This document shows, in pieces, positions 1-9,197 of a stretch of DNA of 64,000 bases. Source of the stretch: Streptomyces umbrinus (GTDB lineage: Bacteria > Actinomycetota > Actinomycetes > Streptomycetales > Streptomycetaceae); contig NZ_JAUSZI010000002.1 of assembly GCF_030817415.1 (NCBI RefSeq), positions 1,860,001 to 1,924,000 on the forward strand, read 5' to 3'. Each line of letters opens with the position of its first letter. The stretch's first letter is position 1. Position numbers and translations under genes: made by a program. The notes below the pieces were generated by a model. The model worked only from the letters and a program-made list of their open reading frames with translations. It did no database searches and had not been told where the DNA came from.

Positions 1-873
1 GAACGGCAGGTCGTCGAAACCGACCACGCTGACGTCGGCCGGGATCCGCAGCCCGAGTTCGGCGGCGGCCCGGTAGGTACCCAGCGCCTGGTGGTCACTG
101 CCCGCGAAGACCGCCGTCGGACGCTCGGGCAGCGCCAGCAGTTCCAGCGCGTGCCGGTGCGCGAGGTCGTGGGTGAAGTCGCCGTAGCGCACCAGCGCCG
201 GATCGAAGGGGAGCCCCGCCTCCGTCAGCGCCGAGCGATAGCCGTCGACCCGCGCCCGCGAGGTGAGCCGGCGCTCCGGGCCGCTGATGATCGCGATCCG
301 CCGATGGCCCAGCTCGATGAGATGGCGGGTGGCGGCAAGACCGCCGGGCCAGTTGGTCGCACCCACCCACGGCGTCCCGGGCGCGGGCTCGTCGATCGGC
401 GCCACCAGCGCGTACGGGATGCCGAGCCGGCCCAGCTCCTCGTGCTGCTCCGGCGTCAGCTCAGGCACCACGAGGATCGCCCCGCGGGTGGACCGGGTGG
501 CCAGGGAGTCCAGCCATTGGCGGGCGCGTCTGGTCCGACCATGAGTGGCCGAGACGACCAGTCCCATGTTCGCGTCGTGCAGGACGTCCTCCGCACCGCG
601 GATCAGCTCCACGGCCCAGGGGCTGTCCAGTTCGTTGATGACGAAGTCGATCAGACCACCGGGTGGTGCCGCGGTGGCCGCGGGACGATGCTTCGCCAGA
701 TAGCCGTGCTGTTCGAGGATGCGCTGCACCTTGGCCCTGGTCTCCGCTGATACATCGGATCTCTCGTGCAGCACCTTGGAAACAGTGGAGACCGAAACGC
801 CCGCTTGTTCGGCAATTTCGGCCAGAGTACGCCGCCTCCCTGGGGCAGATCCGGTCCGAACTGTTGACGTCAT
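1..873 (-). CDS. LacI-family transcriptional regulator (3' end outside window)
   Basis: The first 291 codons are visible; the C-terminus lies beyond base 1. The start is ATG at 873. Residues about 13-65 form the LacI helix-turn-helix (RRRTLAEIAEQAGVSVSTVS, then KVLHERSDVS). From about residue 75 comes a periplasmic-binding-protein-like effector domain with typical segments such as LIDFVINELDSPWAVELIRG and AIISGPERRLTSRARVDGY. The family binds palindromic operators and releases them on binding a sugar. Two palindromes lie 36-71 bp upstream (909-944), between this gene and the divergent beta-helix gene, so autoregulation and control of that secreted carbohydrate-active protein are likely (inference). 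The ligand cannot be told from sequence. Confidence 0.93.
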   Translation of the reverse strand, partial: MTSTVRTGSAPGRRRTLAEIAEQAGVSVSTVSKVLHERSDVSAETRAKVQRILEQHGYLAKHRPAATAAPPGGLIDFVINELDSPWAVELIRGAEDVLHDANMGLVVSATHGRTRRARQWLDSLATRSTRGAILVVPELTPEQHEELGRLGIPYALVAPIDEPAPGTPWVGATNWPGGLAATRHLIELGHRRIAIISGPERRLTSRARVDGYRSALTEAGLPFDPALVRYGDFTHDLAHRHALELLALPERPTAVFAGSDHQALGTYRAAAELGLRIPADVSVVGFDDLPF

Positions 874-1201
874 CGGATGAATCTCCTACGTTTCCGAGGC
901 GGTCACGAGTTGCGAAAACTATCGCAACCATACTCCCGGGAGTAGAGGCGGTCCCGAGATGCAGAGATGGCACGCCACTCCCTGCCACGTGAGGGCGTGG
1001 TCGTCGGCTGCCTCCCCGACACCGAAGTCCTTGCCCGGCGTCCCGCACTGCCCACGCCGACCAGCCGACTCCCGCCGGGCGAGCGCCGGTTGAGACTCGC
1101 GGTGCTCGGCGCCCCGGACGGTCCGGAACCCGAGGAGGCCCCGGCGGCACGCTCCGGAATCCCGACGAACCCCCGGAACCCTCGACCACTGGAGGCGGGA
1201 C
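874..1201. promoter_or_regulatory. Divergent intergenic region with two candidate LacI operators
   Basis: This 328-bp gap separates the lacI-type gene from the beta-helix gene and holds no convincing gene. At 909-928 there is an interrupted inverted repeat with 7-bp perfect arms (GTTGCGA and TCGCAAC, 6-bp spacer). At 931-944 there is a perfect 14-bp palindrome, TACTCCCGGGAGTA. They are two base pairs apart and lie just upstream of the regulator start, a usual place for LacI-family operators. The beta-helix start at 1202 has a good ribosome site (GGAGGCGGG) about 260 bp further right. Which palindrome is bound is not known. Confidence 0.5.
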
Positions 1202-3905
1202 ATGACAACCAGAAGGCTCAGACGCCTGTCCGTGCTGGCCGCTGCCACGGCACTGCTGGCCCTCCCGGTCCAGGCGCAGACACCGGCGCAGGCACAGGAA
1301 GCGGGCCCCGGCCGCATCTACCACGTCGCCGCCTCGGGCCAGGACCACGCGTCCGGATCGGCGGCAAGACCGCTGCGCACCATCGGCGACTGTCTCTCCC
1401 GCGTCCGCCCCGGCGACACCTGTCTGATCCACCGCGGCACCTACCGCGAGCAACTCGCTCCGCCCTCCGGCACCGAGAACGCGCCGATCACCGTCGCGGG
1501 CGTACGGCGACGGACCGGTGACGGTCGACGGGACCGAACCGGTGACCGGTTGGAAGGACGCGGGCGACGGTCTGGTCGCCGCCGACACCGACCTTCCCCC
1601 CGACCCCGACTTCAACGCGGTGTTCCTGGACAACGCCCGGGCTCAGGAAGGCCGTTGGCCCAACTCCGGCCCCGATCCGCTGAACACCACCTGGGCCGAG
1701 GCCGATCCCACCTCCACCGACCAGCACATCGACGACACCGACCTGGCGGACGCCGGCTGGACCGGCGCGACCGTGCACTTGTGGGCGGGCTCCAACCCCT
1801 GGGCCCAGCAGACCGGCACGGTCACCACCACCGGCCCCGGCAAGCTGGACTTCAAGGGCGGCAACTACCGCTGCCCGCCGCTGTGCATGGGTAACCAGAA
1901 CTACCGCAACTACTATCTCGTCGGCTCCAAGGCCGCCCTCGACCGGCCCGGGGAGTGGTACTACGACGAGACCGCGCACCGGCTCTACATGGTGCCGCCG
2001 AAGGGCGGTATGGCCGGGCACACGGTGACCGCGAAGCACCGGCTGTGGGGCGTGGACCTGAGCAAGAGCTCGTACGTCACCGTGCGCGGCCTGAATCTGT
2101 GGGGCACCTCGCTCCGAACAGGCGACAGCAGCAAGGGAGTTGTGGTCGACCGGCTGCGGGCCACCTACATCTCGGAGTTCTCCACTCTCCCCATGCCGCC
2201 GGACAGCGATCTCGCGATCCCGCCCTTCGAGGGCCACATCGTCGCGTCCCGCATCCTCGACTCGGGCGTACAGATCCTCGGCACCGGCAACACCCTGAAG
2301 AACAGCGAGATCTCCCAGTCCGCCGGGGACGGCGTCCTGCTGCGCGGCACCGGCAACACCGTCACCAACAACTACATCCACGACGTCGGCTGGATGGGCA
2401 GCTACACGCCGGGCATCGAGGTCAACGGCAACGGCCACACGGTCACCCACAACACGATCCGGCGCACGGGACGAGCCTCCATCGACACGGCATGGCAGCT
2501 CAACGGCACGGAGTTCCACGACAACCGTATCGCCTACAACGACATGTCCGAGGCGATGCGCACGTCCCGCGACGGCTCCCCGTTCTACGTCTGCTGCAGC
2601 CTGAACGGCACCGGCACCTCCATCGACCACAACACCGCGCACGACGCCGACGGCCAGGTCGGCTTCTACGTCGACAACTACTCCGGCCACTTCCGGCTGC
2701 ACCACAACGTCGCCTGGAACACCGGCACCCGCGGCACCTTCTTCAACGGCCACACCGGCCCGAGCCTCGCCAACGAGGACCACAACTCCAGCTACGGCAT
2801 GGGCATCAACGGCAACTCGGTGCTGCTCAGCGGGGCGACGGACGCCTCCGGCTCGTACATCAGCAACATCATCGGCCCGAAGCCGATCAGCGCCACCCAG
2901 ACCGGCGACCCGCTGCCGGTGGTCCGCTCCAACCTGATCAGCGACAAGCCCGGCTACACGGACGCCGTGAACGGCGAACTGTGGCTGACGGCCGGCTCAC
3001 CCGCCATCGACGCCGGCGAGACGATCGACGGCATCACGACGGACGTCCGGGGCGCGGGCCCCGACCAGGGCGCGTACGAGTACGGAGCACCCATCTGGTC
3101 GACGGGCTGCAACCTGCCGGGCTGCGTGCAGCGAGTGCGGCACGGCACCTGGACGGCGACCGCGAGCGACGGCACGGACGCCGCCGCCGTCACCGACGGG
3201 GACATCAACACCCGCTGGACGGCGGCGAGTCCACAGTCCCCGGTCCAGTCCCTGACCGTCGATCTCGGTGAGCCCAGGGCCTTCGGAAGGCTCTCGCTCG
3301 ACGCCGGCCGCGACACCGTCGGCCAGCCGTACGGCTTCTCCGTCTCGGTCAGCCGCGACGGCACCCACTGGGGCGAGCCGCTCGCCCGGGTTTCGGGCCG
3401 CTCCTTCACCCAGGACGCGGTGTTCCCCCGGCAGACCACGGCCCGCTACCTCCGCATCACGCTCACCGCGAGCGGACCGGTCCCCTGGGTCGTCAATGAC
3501 CTGCGCCTGTACGGCGACGGCCCCGACGCCTCCACCACGCTTCAGGCCGAGCAGGCCACGGTCGTGCGGGGCGTGGAGCGCGGCACGGCCGCCACCGGCG
3601 TGCTCGGCTCCGGCGACCGGGTGGGCTTCCGAGCGGTGAACATCGACGGCGGGCGGCTCACCGTGCGCAGCGCGTCCTCCTGTCCGCGCACCTGTTCGAT
3701 CCAACTTCGCCTGGACGCACCGGACGGTCCGCTGGTCGCCGTGGTGCTCCTCCGGGGCGACAGCGGCGGCGAGTGGCGGGAGCGAACGGTGAGCCTGAAG
3801 CGCGACGTGTCCGGTACCCACGACCTCTACCTCGTGGCGAAGGGAGGACGGCAGGTCACCGCGCTGGACTGGCTGACGATCGAGAGCCCTGCCTCACAAG
3901 AGTGA
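1202..3905 (+). pseudogene. Secreted right-handed beta-helix protein with discoidin and CBM6-like domains; single-base frameshift
   Basis: Translation starts at ATG 1202 behind GGAGGCGGG. It gives a Sec signal peptide (MTTRRLRRLSVLAAATALLA, Ala-rich cleavage region) and the start of a parallel beta-helix (IYHVAASGQDHASG, GDTCLIHRGTY). At about 1502 one extra G shifts the frame. Removing it restores ITVAGYGDGPVTVDG, continuous with the long frame that runs to 3905. That frame carries beta-helix coils (about 2050-3080, many N-x-I/G-N turns), then an F5/8 discoidin-like domain (about 3140-3520), then a CBM6-like C-terminus (TTLQAEQATVVRG onward). The family acts on extracellular polysaccharides; the substrate is unknown. 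It is either a recent pseudogene or a sequencing error. The divergent LacI regulator suggests substrate induction. Confidence 0.8.
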
Positions 3906-3916
3906 AGCAGGGCTCT
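3883..3916 (+). terminator. Hairpin terminator overlapping the beta-helix stop codon
   Basis: A perfect 10-bp inverted repeat (AGAGCCCTGC / GCAGGGCTCT) encloses the TGA stop at 3903-3905. No T-tract follows, which is usual in Streptomyces. Confidence 0.7.
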
Positions 3917-3943
3917 GATCTGCGAATATCGGTGTTCCTCTAG

Positions 3944-3985
3944 TCGGGACGACAGGATTTGAACCTGCGACCCCTTGACCCCCAG
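3944..3985 (-). repeat. tRNA-Pro 3'-half fragment, candidate attachment site (distal att)
   Basis: These 42 bp are identical to 17451-17492, the part of the tRNA-Pro(GGG) gene from the anticodon loop to the discriminator base, in the same orientation. Past 3985 the sequence diverges, so no tRNA can form here. A 3' tRNA fragment on the side of the intact gene's 3' end is the expected footprint of tyrosine-recombinase integration. tRNA-Pro is a known actinobacterial target (pSAM2 is an example). Confidence 0.75.
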
Positions 3986-4432
3986 CTCCGCCGGACGGCC
4001 TCGTCGCCTCACGCACCGCCTCCCCCTCGTCGAGGGGGGAACCGCAACGAGCTCTGACTCTTCCCAACGTCTCGCTTCGGCCAAGAGCCAGCAAGTCGGA
4101 GCATGTCGGCGTGCGAAGCGCCGCCGCTGACGCCGCGCGCAAGACCCGCGGCGATCAGCAGAACCGACTCTGAACGAGGGGCAGCGGTAGGCAGTCGAGG
4201 CGACCTCGTACGTGCCATCAACGCCGGAGCCGAGGCCGGCCGCAACGGCGCCCCTGTCACCTCGTGCCCTTTCCCCGTCGGCGACCTGCGCCGCTTCGCG
4301 TGAGTCCGTGGATGCTCCAAGGCCCGCCCGCTTTTGGTTTCGACGTGCTTGCGGGAGTCACCATCTGACCGAGTTTGCGATGTCGGTTTGTTTTGGGCTC
4401 TGGCACAGATCTTGGCAAGCGGTCACGGAGGG
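3986..4432. other. Gene-free left end of the putative island
   Basis: No open frame here resembles a known protein, and short frames on both strands lack ribosome sites. The right half (about 4330-4432) lies just beyond the 3' end of the ISL3-type transposase remnant and probably contains what is left of that insertion sequence's end. No integrase or excisionase could be recognised. Confidence 0.4.
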
Positions 4433-4825
4433 TTACTGGAGCAGGATCATTCTGCGGAGCCGTTCGAATCCGGCTATTCCGTAGAGCTGCCTTTTGATCT
4501 TCTTGATGCGGTTCACGGCGTCTTCGGTGCCGCCGGAGCGCCACTCCAGGCTGAGTCCGGCAGTTACGGCGTCGAGGTCGCGAAGCAGGTGGAGTGCGAA
4601 GCCGGTGAGGCCGGGTGACTGGCTGGTATCAACGGCGTCGATCCAGGTGGGGTGTGTGGCGCCGAGGCGGCCGGTGAGTATCTCGCCGAAGTCTCGGATG
4701 TGCCCGGCGGCCGTGTCCAGTTCAGGACAGCGGGCCAGTAGGTCCTTCAAGGCGGCACCGTCCTCCTCGTTCAGAGACGTGGGATGGCGGGTGAGCCAGC
4801 CGGTCACCTTCCGCACACTCGGTGG
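4433..4825 (-). pseudogene. ISL3-family transposase, C-terminal remnant
   Basis: The frame reads SVRKVTGWLTRHPTSLNEED, then LARCPELDTAAGHIRDF, and ends in WRSGGTEDAVNRIKKIKRQL with YGIAGFERLRRMILL. This is the C-terminal pattern of ISL3-type transposases (W-S-S-G-x-x-E-x-x-V-N-R-I-K-x-x-K-R). The family is usually over 400 residues long; only about 130 remain, and upstream sequence in this frame has no similarity that I can see. Just upstream (4954-4991) a 19-bp unit is repeated in tandem. The element must be inactive. Confidence 0.8.
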
Positions 4826-5085
4826 TGGAGGCGGCGCGTCCGACGGGGCGGTGCCCAGGACGCCTGCGCGGCAGCCCTTGCCGCGCTCATCCTGAGATGG
4901 GTTTCCTGGGCGCGCTCGGCGGCCGCGCCGGCACCGTGGTGACGTGGCATGTCGTCGGACTCCCAACCGAGTGTCGGACTCCCAACCGAGTAACAGCATG
5001 AGATCGCCGCTGTCGCCGGCGGCCCGTAGCCGGCGCCTGGCGGACGTCTGCGGGAGGCTGAGTGCGCCGAGTTGGAGAGGCCACG

Positions 5086-5410
5086 GCGGGAGATGACGGA
5101 GAAGAACAAACGCATCCGCGAGCTGGAGAGGGAGCGTGATGTCCCCAAACGGCGCACGTCCTCTGGATGAAGACGGAGACGGCTCCGGCCGAGTCGGCCG
5201 CGTTCATCGGTGGTCGGAGGACCGAGCACCACGTGCCTCACCGCGTCATCTGCCGGGTGCTGGGGTGTCGGAGTCGTGGTTCTACAAGTGGCACGACCCG
5301 CCCGCCACCGCCCGTTGGATCCGGTGCGGGCAGCCGGCCGAGGCGGTCATGCGCGTTTTCGAGGAATCGGGTGACACCTACGGCTCTCCCAGGATCTGGA
5401 TCACGCTCGT
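5086..5410 (+). pseudogene. IS3-family transposase (orfA tail plus orfB head), frameshifted remnant
   Basis: From 5086 the sequence reads REMTEKNKRIRELERERD then PKR, the C-terminal coiled part of an IS3 OrfA. It is followed by an OrfB-like N-terminus (FIGGRRTEHHVPHRVICRVLG), a frameshift near 5264, then VSESWFYKWHDPPATAR and VFEESGDTYGSPRIWITLV. Similarity stops at about 5410, where the sugar-transport operon begins. The catalytic DDE region is absent. With the ISL3 remnant it shows that the left end of this region took repeated insertions. Confidence 0.8.
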
Positions 5411-5450
5411 TCTCCTCCACCTGCGGCGATGCCTTTTCGAGCGGCAGAGG

Positions 5451-6365
5451 TTACTTCAGTGCTCCCGCCATGACGCCGTTGACGAACTGCCGTTGGAAGG
5501 CGAAGAAAACCACCAGCGGGATGATCATGGAGAGGAAGGCGCCGGAGGACAGGACGTCGATATTGGTGCCGAACTGGCGGGTCTGCTGTTGCAGGGCCAC
5601 GGTCAGTGGGGCCGAGCCGGGGTCGGCGAAGATGAGCGCGACGAGCATGTCGTTCCAGACCCACAGGAACTGGAAGATGCCGAGCGAAGCTATCGCGGGC
5701 CCGCCCAGCGGAACCACCACTCGGAGGAAGAGCCACAACTCGCCCGCCCCGTCGAGACGGGCGGCCTCCAGCAGTTCGCGTGGGATACCCGCGAAGAAGT
5801 TCCGTAGCAGGAAGATCGCGAACGGCAGGCCGAAAGCGACGTGGAAGAGGACGACGCTGATGATGCTGCCGAAGATCCCGAGCTTCCCGAACAGGCTGGT
5901 GATGGGCACCAGCGCGACCTGCAGGGGGACCACGAGCAGGCCGACTATGAGCAGGAAAACCCAGTCCCGGCCCGGGAATTCGACCCACGCGAAGACATAT
6001 CCGGCGAGTGAGCCGACGACCACGACCAGTAGCGTGGCAGGGACGGTGATCAGCAGACTGTTCAGGAACGAATGCGTGATCGTCGAGTTGTCCAGCAGGT
6101 TGGTGTAGTTGTGCAGGGTCAGCTGCGCGGGCTTGGTGAGGACCGTCCACCAGCCGGACGACTGGATGTCCAGCGGCCCGCGCAGCGAGGACAGCAGCAG
6201 ACCGACGGTGGGCAACAGCCAGAACAGGGCGACAGCCAGCAGGACCAGACGTGTGGATCCGCCGGCGAGCCGCCGAGCCGCACGGGTGGCGGCGCCCGGT
6301 CCCGTGCGGCCGGAGGCGGTTGTGGCTGCGGTCTGCGCGGCCCGGGCGGTCTGAAGGGTTGTCAC
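5451..6365 (-). CDS. Carbohydrate ABC transporter permease, MalG type
   Basis: 304 residues. The GTG start at 6365 overlaps the stop of the preceding permease (GTGA) and has AAGGAG eight bases upstream; a start further upstream would run into that gene. There are six membrane segments (first LVLLAVALFWLLPTVGLLLS). The cytoplasmic EAA loop reads IPRELLEAARLDGAGELWLF, the contact site for the ATPase. No ATPase gene is nearby, so a shared MsiK-type ATPase elsewhere is likely, as is common for Streptomyces sugar importers. It is last in the operon SBP-permease-permease. The adjacent GH13 enzyme suggests an alpha-glucoside as substrate (inference). Confidence 0.92.
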   Translation of the reverse strand: MTTLQTARAAQTAATTASGRTGPGAATRAARRLAGGSTRLVLLAVALFWLLPTVGLLLSSLRGPLDIQSSGWWTVLTKPAQLTLHNYTNLLDNSTITHSFLNSLLITVPATLLVVVVGSLAGYVFAWVEFPGRDWVFLLIVGLLVVPLQVALVPITSLFGKLGIFGSIISVVLFHVAFGLPFAIFLLRNFFAGIPRELLEAARLDGAGELWLFLRVVVPLGGPAIASLGIFQFLWVWNDMLVALIFADPGSAPLTVALQQQTRQFGTNIDVLSSGAFLSMIIPLVVFFAFQRQFVNGVMAGALK

Positions 6366-7738
6366 CGTGACTTCTCCTTTCGGAACCGCTTGATGTTGAG
6401 GAACATGACCGGCGCGACCAGGGCGAGCAGGAGTACGGCGAGCGCGCTGCCGGTGCCCTGGTCGTTGCCGCCGCCGAAGGAGGACAGGTAGAGCTGCAGG
6501 GCGAGCACGTTGGCGTCCTGCTGGCTGGCGCCGGGTGCGATGACGTACACCAGGTCGAAGATCTTCAGCACGTTGATCACCAGCGTGACCAGTACGACAC
6601 CCAGCACCGGCGCCAGGAGCGGCGCCGTGATGCGGCGGAAGACCTGCCACTCCCTCGCGCCGTCGACACGTGCGGCCTCCAGGAGTTCCCGGGGGATCCC
6701 GGCCAGCCCGGCAGCGATCAGGACCATGGCGAAGCCGGTCCACATCCAGACGTAGGCGCCGATGATCGACCAGGTGACGAGGGTCGGACCGAGCCAGTTG
6801 ACGCCCGCGTACTGGGCGGTGAAGTTCGTCGCGGGCAGGCGCAGTTGAAGCGGCGAGGCGTCGATACGGGCAGCGGGCAGAGCGAATGTGCCGTCCTTGG
6901 CGGCTGTCGCCGTGGCGATGACGCGCCCGTCGCGCACAGCCTCGACCCGAACGCCGGCCAGCGCCTTCTCTCCCCGGTCGATCTTCCCGGGAGTGCCGCC
7001 GCCCGGCTGGAAGTCCAGCCAGACCGTGCCGCACAAGGCGCCCCGCGGGCAGGCACGCGGCGCGGCGGCCTGCGTCGCGCCGGTCAGGGTACTGGGCTGC
7101 ACCCCGACCAGAGCCAGCGCGGCCGGACCGTCACCGGGGCTGACGGATCTACCGGTGTAGGGGCCGCCGACCGGGCCGGTCAGGGTGCTGCCGGGGCCTG
7201 CCACCCTGGGGTGCGCTCCGGGGTATGCCGATGCCTTGAAGAAGGTGTCGTGGACGCCGGTTGCCACCGCGTTGGCCACGCCCTTGCCGGGGTCCTGGTC
7301 GTAGACGAGCCGGAAGATGATGCCGGCGGCCAGCATGGAGATGGCCATCGGCATGAAGACGACCAGTTTGAAGGCGGTGCCCCAACGGATCCGCTCGGTG
7401 AGCACGGCGAAGATCAGGCCCAGCCCGGTGGCCGCGACGGGTGCGACCACGACCCAGATCGCGTTGTTCTTGATGGCGACGAGAGTCTGGTGGTCGGTGA
7501 AGATGCCCGTGTAGTTGGACAGCCCGACGAAGTGGGTGAAGCCGTCGGGGCCGAAGAGACTGCGTATCACCGACCACACGATCGGATACACCACGAGCGC
7601 GCCGAGCAGGATCAGCGCGGGCAGCAGGAAGAACGCCGCGATCCACGTACGGCCTCGGGGCGTCCTCCTCCTGCGGTGGGCGGGTGCCCCCGCCGCCGTG
7701 GGGGCGGCGGGGGACGGAGGGGTAAGGGTCTGTGACAT
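6362..7738 (-). CDS. Carbohydrate ABC transporter permease, MalF type, with a large extracytoplasmic insertion
   Basis: 458 residues, against about 300 for the family. The first membrane segments (FFLLPALILLGALVVYPIVW onward) and the C-terminal half with the EAA loop (IPRELLEAARVDGAREWQVF) are standard. Between them, at about residues 150-300, sits an extra segment rich in Gly, Pro and Ala. It contains GTVWLDFQPGGGTPGKIDRG, then EKALAGVRVEAVRDG and ATAAKDGTFALP, which resembles the beta-sandwich repeats of SdrD/CnaB-like domains (V-W-x-D, G-x-x-V-x-A/L, T-x-x-D-G-x-F). By topology it should lie outside the membrane, where it could contact the binding protein or the cell wall. The start is ATG at 7738, 10 bp after the binding-protein gene. 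Confidence 0.92.
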   Translation of the reverse strand: MSQTLTPPSPAAPTAAGAPAHRRRRTPRGRTWIAAFFLLPALILLGALVVYPIVWSVIRSLFGPDGFTHFVGLSNYTGIFTDHQTLVAIKNNAIWVVVAPVAATGLGLIFAVLTERIRWGTAFKLVVFMPMAISMLAAGIIFRLVYDQDPGKGVANAVATGVHDTFFKASAYPGAHPRVAGPGSTLTGPVGGPYTGRSVSPGDGPAALALVGVQPSTLTGATQAAAPRACPRGALCGTVWLDFQPGGGTPGKIDRGEKALAGVRVEAVRDGRVIATATAAKDGTFALPAARIDASPLQLRLPATNFTAQYAGVNWLGPTLVTWSIIGAYVWMWTGFAMVLIAAGLAGIPRELLEAARVDGAREWQVFRRITAPLLAPVLGVVLVTLVINVLKIFDLVYVIAPGASQQDANVLALQLYLSSFGGGNDQGTGSALAVLLLALVAPVMFLNIKRFRKEKSR

Positions 7739-7748
7739 GACGGCTGCC

Positions 7749-9104
7749 TCAGCCCGCTTTGGCGAACGCCTTCGCGGCGTCCGCTTCGAGCTGCTTCTGC
7801 GCCCCCGCGACGTCGGAGGGCTTGGCGAGGAAGTCCTGCAGGTCCTTCCACTCTCCTTGCCCCTTCGTTCCGCCGAAGGCGGCCGGTGCCTGATCGGACA
7901 TGTCGAACCGGATGTCGTCGCCGGCCTTGATCAGGTTCTTTGCGATGCTCCGTACGGTGTCGTCGCGGTAGTTGGAGAAGCCGACTGCCTTGTTCGGTGA
8001 CAGGAAACCGCCCTGCTGCACGGCGATCTCCGCCGCCTCCGGGGAGGCAAGGAATCGCATCAGCGCCCGTGCGCCTTCGCCGTCCTTGAGTGCGACCGCG
8101 ACGTCGCCGCTGCTCAGCACTGGTGCCTTACCGCCGTCCACGGCGGGGAAGGGGAAGACCTTGGCGTCGGTGCCGACCTTGGCCGTGGTCTCCTGGGTGA
8201 TATTGGTCGCGATGAACTCGCCCTCGTAGACCAGCGCGGCCTTGGGCGGCTTCGAGAAGACCTGGCCGACCGAGGTGGGGAAGTCGGTCTGCAGCGCCCC
8301 CCGTGTGCCTCCCGCCATCAGATCGGGCCTGCCGAAGATCTGGCCCAGGGTGGTCAGCGCCTTGGCCACCGAGGGATCGGTCCACTTGATCTGGTGCTTC
8401 GTCAACTTGTCGTACATGGCCGGGCCGGCCTGGCTGAGGTAGATGTTCTCGAACCAGTCGGTGACGAGCCAGCCGTCGGCGCCGCCTATGGAGAACGGAG
8501 GAGTGCCGGAGTCGGAGAGCGTCTGACCGTCCTTGAGCAACTGCTCCCAGGTGGTGGGGGTTTCGGTCAGTCCGGCCTGCTCCCAGGCCGCGGTGTTGTA
8601 CCAGAACAGGGACTTGTTGGTGACCTTGAAGAACACACCGTACGGGGTGTTCTTGTAGGTGCCGAGGTCGCGCCAGACCTGGCTGTAGTTCTGGTCCAGC
8701 TCCTTGGTCACGGCCGGCTGGAGCGGCTTGAGCCAGCCGGCCTTGGCGAACTGCTGGAGCACACCGGGCTGCGGCAGCAGCGCCACGTCCGGCGGAGAGC
8801 CGCCCTGGATCTTGCTGCCGACGAATGTCGACACGTTGTCGCCGGTGGGCACGAAGGTGGTCTTCGCTCCCGTCAGCTTGTCGAACCGGGCCAGTACCTT
8901 GAGGAAGTTCTTCTGCTCGGCGCCCGTCCAGACGCCGGCCACCTGCAGTTCCTGCCCGTCGAGCTGGGGCAGGTTCAGTGTGGAGGCGTCTTCGGCACCG
9001 GTGGTCGCCGGGGTGCCGGAGGCGTCGTTGTCCGAGGAGCCGCACCCGGCGGCCCCCATCACCAGGACGGCCACGGCCGTCAGTGCTGCCGCTCTGCCAT
9101 TCAT
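7749..9104 (-). CDS. Extracellular sugar-binding lipoprotein of the ABC importer
   Basis: 451 residues, ATG at 9104 with AAAGGAG in front. The N-terminus is a lipoprotein signal peptide with a G-C lipobox (LVMGAAGCGSS), so it is anchored to the outer face of the membrane. The body is a family 1 solute-binding protein (ELQVAGVWTGAEQKNFLKVL, PDVALLPQPGVLQQFAKAGW, LVTDWFENIYLSQAGP). It is the first gene of the transport operon and lies 93 bp downstream of the GH13 gene on the same strand, so the import genes may be cotranscribed with the glucosidase. The ligand is probably a glucose-containing oligosaccharide or glycoside (inference). Confidence 0.93.
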   Translation of the reverse strand: MNGRAAALTAVAVLVMGAAGCGSSDNDASGTPATTGAEDASTLNLPQLDGQELQVAGVWTGAEQKNFLKVLARFDKLTGAKTTFVPTGDNVSTFVGSKIQGGSPPDVALLPQPGVLQQFAKAGWLKPLQPAVTKELDQNYSQVWRDLGTYKNTPYGVFFKVTNKSLFWYNTAAWEQAGLTETPTTWEQLLKDGQTLSDSGTPPFSIGGADGWLVTDWFENIYLSQAGPAMYDKLTKHQIKWTDPSVAKALTTLGQIFGRPDLMAGGTRGALQTDFPTSVGQVFSKPPKAALVYEGEFIATNITQETTAKVGTDAKVFPFPAVDGGKAPVLSSGDVAVALKDGEGARALMRFLASPEAAEIAVQQGGFLSPNKAVGFSNYRDDTVRSIAKNLIKAGDDIRFDMSDQAPAAFGGTKGQGEWKDLQDFLAKPSDVAGAQKQLEADAAKAFAKAG

Positions 9105-9197
9105 CGGGTCACTCCTTTGTGAAAGACGGAAGGAACATGTAGCGACGGAAACGGAAGATGTGACGACGGACGGAACCTGTGGCGAGGGACAGCGGGG

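Noticed and set aside
1488..2783. Long minus-strand frame across the beta-helix gene, rich in V, G and A
   Set aside because: It is a composition shadow of the plus-strand gene; the plus strand gives a coherent signal peptide, beta-helix and binding domains.
3986..4432. Possible integrase or excisionase remnant next to the left att copy
   Set aside because: No frame shows tyrosine or serine recombinase motifs, or a short excisionase helix-turn-helix.
4954..4991. 19-bp exact tandem repeat as a start of a CRISPR or satellite array
   Set aside because: There are only two copies without spacers; no array or cas genes occur in the window.
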